The notes under the pieces were generated by a model that saw nothing but the letters and a program-made list of their open reading frames with translations, did not search any database and had not been told where the DNA came from. A program made the position numbers and the translations under genes. Shown piece after piece: positions 5,074-8,180 of a stretch of 8,180 bases of DNA; position 1 is the first letter of the stretch, and each line of letters opens with the position of its first letter. This stretch comes from Nitrospirota bacterium (GTDB lineage Bacteria; Nitrospirota; Thermodesulfovibrionia; Thermodesulfovibrionales; JdFR-88): positions 1-8,180 of the forward strand of contig JAJYGJ010000052.1 of the NCBI GenBank assembly GCA_021790695.1, given 5' to 3'.

Positions 5074-6738
5074 ATGGCAACGTTCCAGAAGAAACCCTTA
5101 TCGGCATGGAGGGCGGCTATAGAATCCGCTTTTCTGGCCAACTCGGTGAAAAAAGCGACAATGGCTGACTTATACCGGCTCGCCCTCAGGCAGCCGGAGG
5201 TGATCGTAACCACGGAGCCGATGTACAAGCCCGAACAGTTCGGCCTCGCGGCGGACGCAAAGGTGCTCATCTCAAACGACGGCGGGGTCGTGGGCCGGAC
5301 CGCGAAGGCCAGAAAGCTCGTCCGGCAGCTCTCCAAAGAGGAACGGGAAGCGTTGCACGGCATCCTCCTCGAGGCGCTGTTTCAGCTCAACCGGCGCCCT
5401 GCCCTGTGGCTGGAGGGCATAGTGGGCCTGCACCCCAGTTTCATGATAAAGGCCCATATGCTCGCCCCCGAGACCGATGCCAAGAACATGCTTGACTGGG
5501 GCCTGAACTTCACGCCTTTCATGGAGCCATGGACGGCCGCGTTCAGAAAATCCAAGGTGCTCAATGAGCCGGACATACTGGTGGCTGCGGATCCCGAATG
5601 GAGGCACCCGGAATATCCCAGCGGCCTGGTGATCATCGACGAGAGCGAAAACTGCATCGCCATCCTGGGGATGAGATATTTCGGCGAAAGAAAAAAGGGC
5701 ACCCTTACCCTGGCCTGGACCGTTGGGGTGCGCCATAACATGGTGGCCTGCCATGGCGGCATAAAGACCATAGGCGACAACCCGCCGGTCGCGGTCTTCG
5801 GGCTTTCGGGCTCGGGCAAATCGTCCATAACAAACAGCCTGGACCACGGGGGCACGCTGAAGCCGGACGAGCATGTGATCGTCGTCCACGACGACGCCTT
5901 TCTCATAGACTTCGAAAACAACCTGACCACGGCCCTCGAACCCTCCCTCTTCGACAAGACGGACGCCGTGAGGTTCAACGATCCCATCATCCGCTATTTC
6001 TATTCGGCGCAGAACGTGGCGGTGCTGGAAACGCCGGAGGGCGAAAGAAAGATCATTGCCGAGGACATAAGAAACGACAACGGCAGGTGCCTGAAATCCC
6101 GCGACATGTTCCACCACTCCGATTACTGCGCCGCGCCGGGCAAGGTCATATGGCTGCAGAAAGACACAAGCCTGCCGCCGATCTGCCGGGTGAACTCGGC
6201 CGGGCTGGCGGTCTCGATGGGGGCCTCGCTGTCCACGATGCGGGCAAAAGGCGTCGAAAACGTGGACACGAAGGAGCTGAACAGACTTGTGATAGAGCCC
6301 TTCGCGAACCCCTTCCGGGTGCATCCCCTGATACTCGACTGCCAGCAGTTCATGAAACTCTTCAAGGCGGGCTGCGAGTGCTATATCATGAACACCCACG
6401 CCTTCGGGCCCCCGGGCGACCTGGTGGACATTCCGAAGGAGCTTTCCCTGAAAATAATGACCGAGCTTGTGCGAGGCAACATAGAGTGGCGCGAATGGAA
6501 GCGCTTCCACGGCCTGTCCATCCCCAAAAACGGCAATGACATCCTCGGCCCGGATTTCGACAAGAAATACAAGCCGCTCCGGGACCAGGCCTACCTGTCC
6601 TTCCTGCGGGACCGGATGCAGGACAGGATCACCTATCTTTCCAACAAGAGGGACCTCGAACAGGACATGGACAGTTCATTCATAGACCCCCTGGTCTCGG
6701 CAAGGACCGTCATAGACAAGCTCTTGAACCCGGTCTAG
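5074..6738 (+). CDS. Divergent ATP-PEP-carboxykinase-like protein (DUF4914-like)
   Basis: A 554-residue protein of the PEPCK kinase fold. By eye it lines up with ATP-dependent PEP carboxykinase in order: VVGRTAKARKLVR near residue 75 (the GRSPKDK substrate-Arg position), YFGERKKG (202-209, the two catalytic lysines), the His of MVACHGG (227), the P-loop GLSGSGKSS (243-251), a kinase-2 HDDAF (272-276, the metal-binding Asp pair), LPPICRVNSAG (from 367) and YIMNTHAFGPPG (from 437). The canonical DDEHGW and NTRVSYP motifs are altered, so the substrate is uncertain. From memory it resembles the DUF4914 family; its role is not known to me. The ATG at 5074 is preferred over 5035 because GGAGG lies 5 nt upstream. 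It is monocistronic, with a strong terminator after it. Confidence 0.8.
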   Translation: MATFQKKPLSAWRAAIESAFLANSVKKATMADLYRLALRQPEVIVTTEPMYKPEQFGLAADAKVLISNDGGVVGRTAKARKLVRQLSKEEREALHGILLEALFQLNRRPALWLEGIVGLHPSFMIKAHMLAPETDAKNMLDWGLNFTPFMEPWTAAFRKSKVLNEPDILVAADPEWRHPEYPSGLVIIDESENCIAILGMRYFGERKKGTLTLAWTVGVRHNMVACHGGIKTIGDNPPVAVFGLSGSGKSSITNSLDHGGTLKPDEHVIVVHDDAFLIDFENNLTTALEPSLFDKTDAVRFNDPIIRYFYSAQNVAVLETPEGERKIIAEDIRNDNGRCLKSRDMFHHSDYCAAPGKVIWLQKDTSLPPICRVNSAGLAVSMGASLSTMRAKGVENVDTKELNRLVIEPFANPFRVHPLILDCQQFMKLFKAGCECYIMNTHAFGPPGDLVDIPKELSLKIMTELVRGNIEWREWKRFHGLSIPKNGNDILGPDFDKKYKPLRDQAYLSFLRDRMQDRITYLSNKRDLEQDMDSSFIDPLVSARTVIDKLLNPV

Positions 6739-6771
6739 AACCCGGCTCGCAAAAGCCAGGCCGGGTTTTTT
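6739..6771 (+). terminator. Rho-independent terminator of the PEPCK-like gene
   Basis: AACCCGGC (6739-6746) pairs perfectly with GCCGGGTT (6760-6767) around a 13-nt loop and runs into six T (6766-6771). The stem begins at the base after the stop codon. Confidence 0.88.
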
Positions 6772-7060
6772 GGGTAATGGCGGGAAATGAAAGGGGCGGC
6801 AAATACACGCCCACCATGTCGGCAGCCCATACCTGCCTGTTCTATGAAGAGGGGAAAGGCCGACGGACGAGAGACGGCGCGTCTGAAAAACAGGGGTGAT
6901 CGATCTTCAAACCGGCTAAATGGACCTTTTGAGTTACGCCCGGAACGGCCACCCCGAATGGATAGGGCAGGCAGGTATGGGCTGCAGGGACAAGCGGATG
7001 CGCTCCAAAAAATGTTAAGCTAATGGACTGAAATTCAGGGTTCACTGTTACATTTGTCAT
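6772..7060. other. Gene-free region with an 18-bp inverted repeat
   Basis: No convincing coding sequence was found. The short open frames here lack ribosome binding sites, recognisable domains and normal composition. The one clear structure is the 18-bp inverted repeat described separately. I compared the stretch from memory with common riboswitches (GEMM, cobalamin, SAM, fluoride) and saw no match. Confidence 0.6.
6822..6985. repeat. Perfect 18-bp inverted repeat, 128-bp spacer
   Basis: GCAGCCCATACCTGCCTG at 6822-6839 is repeated exactly in inverted orientation at 6968-6985. An 18-bp perfect match is very unlikely by chance over this distance. No target-site duplication is visible at the outer ends. 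It may be a second small mobile element of 164 bp, or the closing stem of a structured RNA downstream of the PEPCK-like terminator. Confidence 0.75.
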
Positions 7061-7312
7061 GAACCTGTCTCAAAATTGATTCTGAAGCGAAAGAGAGAGG
7101 AAATCGTGGCAGACAAGGAAGAAAGGGGAAAGCGCCCGGAGGCGCAGCAGCGCTGCGTTGAGGACGATTTTCCCTTGATGACGCAGTATGCCGCGATTTT
7201 ATGCCCTGCGGGCATAGAATGTATGGAATATGTGATTCATCAGGATTCGCTCGCTGGCCGCTCGCTGCCCATTTCAGCCTCTTGCAGCCGGAAGCGATTT
7301 TGAGATAGGTTC
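7061..7312. mobile_element. 252-bp MITE-like element with terminal inverted repeats
   Basis: The left end GAACCTGTCTCAAAATTG (7061) and the inverted right end GAACCTATCTCAAAATCG (ending 7312) differ at only two of 18 positions. AT flanks both ends and could be a 2-bp target duplication or part of the repeat. The interior encodes no transposase. It holds three palindromes: GCGCC-CGGA-GGCGC (7132-7145), GCAGCGCTGC (7147-7156) and TATGCCC-TGC-GGGCATA (7200-7216). The size, ends and lack of a transposase fit a non-autonomous element moved by a related insertion sequence. I do not recognise the family. A 75-codon open frame inside has no homology I know and is probably spurious. Confidence 0.7.
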
Positions 7313-7320
7313 ATAAAACA

Positions 7321-8031
7321 ATGGAAAACGTACTCCGGTTAACGGCCATATCGATCGTCCCGATACTGATCGCCGTCACCTTCCACGAGGTGGCGCACGG
7401 GTTTGCCGCCTATCTGCAGGGCGACAGGACTGCGAAGTCCATGGGCAGGCTCACCCTTAACCCGATTGCGCACATAGACCCCATCGGCACCGTGATCATG
7501 CCCCTGGCGCTCCTGGTCCTCACGCGGGGCAAGTTCGTCTTCGGCTATGCGAAACCTGTCCCCATAAACCCGTATAATTTCAAAAACCCGAGGAAAGGGA
7601 TGGCCTTAAGCGCGCTTGCCGGACCGGCAATGAACCTGATAATCGCCATCGTTTGCGGGGTGCTTTTCACCTGGGTGCTCATGCCCCTGTCCGGATCGGC
7701 CAGCCCCGCCCTGACCGCCCGGGTCCTTTCGCCGATCACGGGAATGCTCGCGTGGGGCGTATTTATAAACCTCCTGCTGGCCGCCTTCAACCTGATACCC
7801 ATCCCGCCGCTGGACGGCGGAAGGGTGCTGGCCGGGATCCTGCCCGCCAGACAGGCCTATTCGCTTGAAAAACTGGAGCGCTGGGGCTTCCTGATAGTCA
7901 TCGTCCTCATCATGACAGGCATCGCATACTATTTCATAAATCCCCTGATGGGGTTCCTGGTGGCGGTCGTGGACATATTTACAAAAGGGCAGGTGGGATA
8001 CATCCTGGCAAGAGGAGGGTTCGGGTTATGA
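7321..8031 (+). CDS. M50-family (site-2-type) membrane zinc metalloprotease
   Basis: A 236-residue integral membrane protease of the M50 site-2 protease family (YwhC-like group), which cuts substrates within the membrane. The zinc site is HEVAH (22-26) in the first membrane segment, completed by Asp165 in the NLIPIPPLDGGR motif (157-168). Other family features are NPIAHIDPIGT (48-57), the GYAKPVPINP loop and ALAGPAMN. Hydrophobic segments lie near residues 5-21, 57-69, 105-122, 143-160 and 188-206. No PDZ domain is present. The only ribosome-binding-like bases are AGG at 7307-7309, inside the right end of the upstream repeat element, which stops 8 bp before the ATG. The stop overlaps the trpS start by 4 nt (ATGA), so the two are coupled. 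Confidence 0.93.
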   Translation: MENVLRLTAISIVPILIAVTFHEVAHGFAAYLQGDRTAKSMGRLTLNPIAHIDPIGTVIMPLALLVLTRGKFVFGYAKPVPINPYNFKNPRKGMALSALAGPAMNLIIAIVCGVLFTWVLMPLSGSASPALTARVLSPITGMLAWGVFINLLLAAFNLIPIPPLDGGRVLAGILPARQAYSLEKLERWGFLIVIVLIMTGIAYYFINPLMGFLVAVVDIFTKGQVGYILARGGFGL

Positions 8032-8180
8032 AACGCATCCTGAGCGGCATGCAGGCAAGCGGCAGGCTCCATCTGGGCAACCTCGTGGGGGCGCTCCAGA
8101 ACTGGGTGCGGCTCCAGGACGCCTACGAGTGCTACTATTTCGTCGCCGACTGGCACGCCCTTACCTCCGGGTACGAAAAC
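8028..8180 (+). CDS. trpS: Tryptophan-tRNA ligase, N-terminal part
   Basis: The first 51 codons of TrpRS, the class I enzyme that charges tRNA-Trp; the gene runs off the right edge. The opening KRILSGMQASG is the family N-terminus. The HIGH-type ATP-binding motif appears as HLGN (15-18), followed by NLVGALQNWVRLQ and the YYFVADWHALTS segment that shapes the tryptophan pocket. GGAGG at 8014-8018 lies 9 nt upstream. The ATG overlaps the protease stop codon (ATGA), indicating an operon. From memory, an M50-trpS-scpA-scpB order is common in related bacteria, so scpA may lie beyond the window. Confidence 0.97.
   Translation, partial: MKRILSGMQASGRLHLGNLVGALQNWVRLQDAYECYYFVADWHALTSGYEN

Noticed and set aside
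5272..6510. 412-codon minus-strand open frame opposite the PEPCK-like gene
   Set aside because: His- and Arg-rich shadow of the real gene, with no domain and no supporting ribosome binding site.
6787..7023. 78-codon plus-strand open frame in the gene-free region
   Set aside because: Low-complexity basic composition, no ribosome binding site, and it spans both arms of the 18-bp inverted repeat.
6840..7060. Possible riboswitch in the leader of the protease gene
   Set aside because: Compared from memory with GEMM, cobalamin, SAM and fluoride consensus cores; none matched, and it lies more than 250 bp from the gene with an element between them.
7076..7303. 75-codon open frame inside the MITE-like element
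   Set aside because: It starts and ends within the terminal repeats, has no known domain, and its length is fixed by the element rather than by a gene.

Overview
This is a bacterial chromosomal window, mostly GC-rich, with dense housekeeping and redox genes. The mix is a clostridial-type rubredoxin, a rubrerythrin-like diiron protein, small DsrE-type sulfur-relay proteins, stand-alone HD-GYP and PilZ proteins, and a ScpB/GuaB pair. It suggests an anaerobic or microaerophilic Gram-negative lineage such as Nitrospirota or a deltaproteobacterial (Desulfobacterota-like) group. That placement is an inference from gene content, not from a marker gene.

Layout. 1-185: intergenic region with a nested inverted repeat. 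186-491 (+): small PilZ protein, followed by a likely terminator. 522-550: solo copy of a repeat that also forms the ends of an element at 7061-7312. 552-2646 (-): guaB (IMP dehydrogenase) behind scpB (segregation protein). 2719-4035 (+): a probable three-gene unit of HD-GYP phosphodiesterase, 56-aa rubredoxin and rubrerythrin-like protein. 4067-4875 (-): three tightly packed small genes resembling a DsrE/DsrF/DsrH set. 4876-5073: AT-rich regulatory island. 5074-6738 (+): a 554-aa divergent relative of ATP-dependent PEP carboxykinase, ended by a strong terminator. 6772-7320: about 550 bp with no convincing gene, holding an 18-bp inverted repeat and a 252-bp MITE-like element. 7321 to the end (+): an M50 (site-2-type) membrane metalloprotease overlapping the start of trpS, which runs off the window.

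How the genes may work together. PilZ and HD-GYP proteins are the receptor and degradation sides of cyclic-di-GMP signalling, but they lie in separate transcription units here. The rubredoxin and diiron genes look like a split rubrerythrin system for peroxide or oxygen defence. The DsrE-like trio suggests sulfur-relay or thiol chemistry. No CRISPR array, tRNA, rRNA or intact transposase was seen. The points most worth a second look are the PEPCK-like protein of unassigned function, the short inverted-repeat element sitting 8 bp from the M50 start codon, its third end-copy touching the guaB stop codon, and the very short DsrH-like protein.
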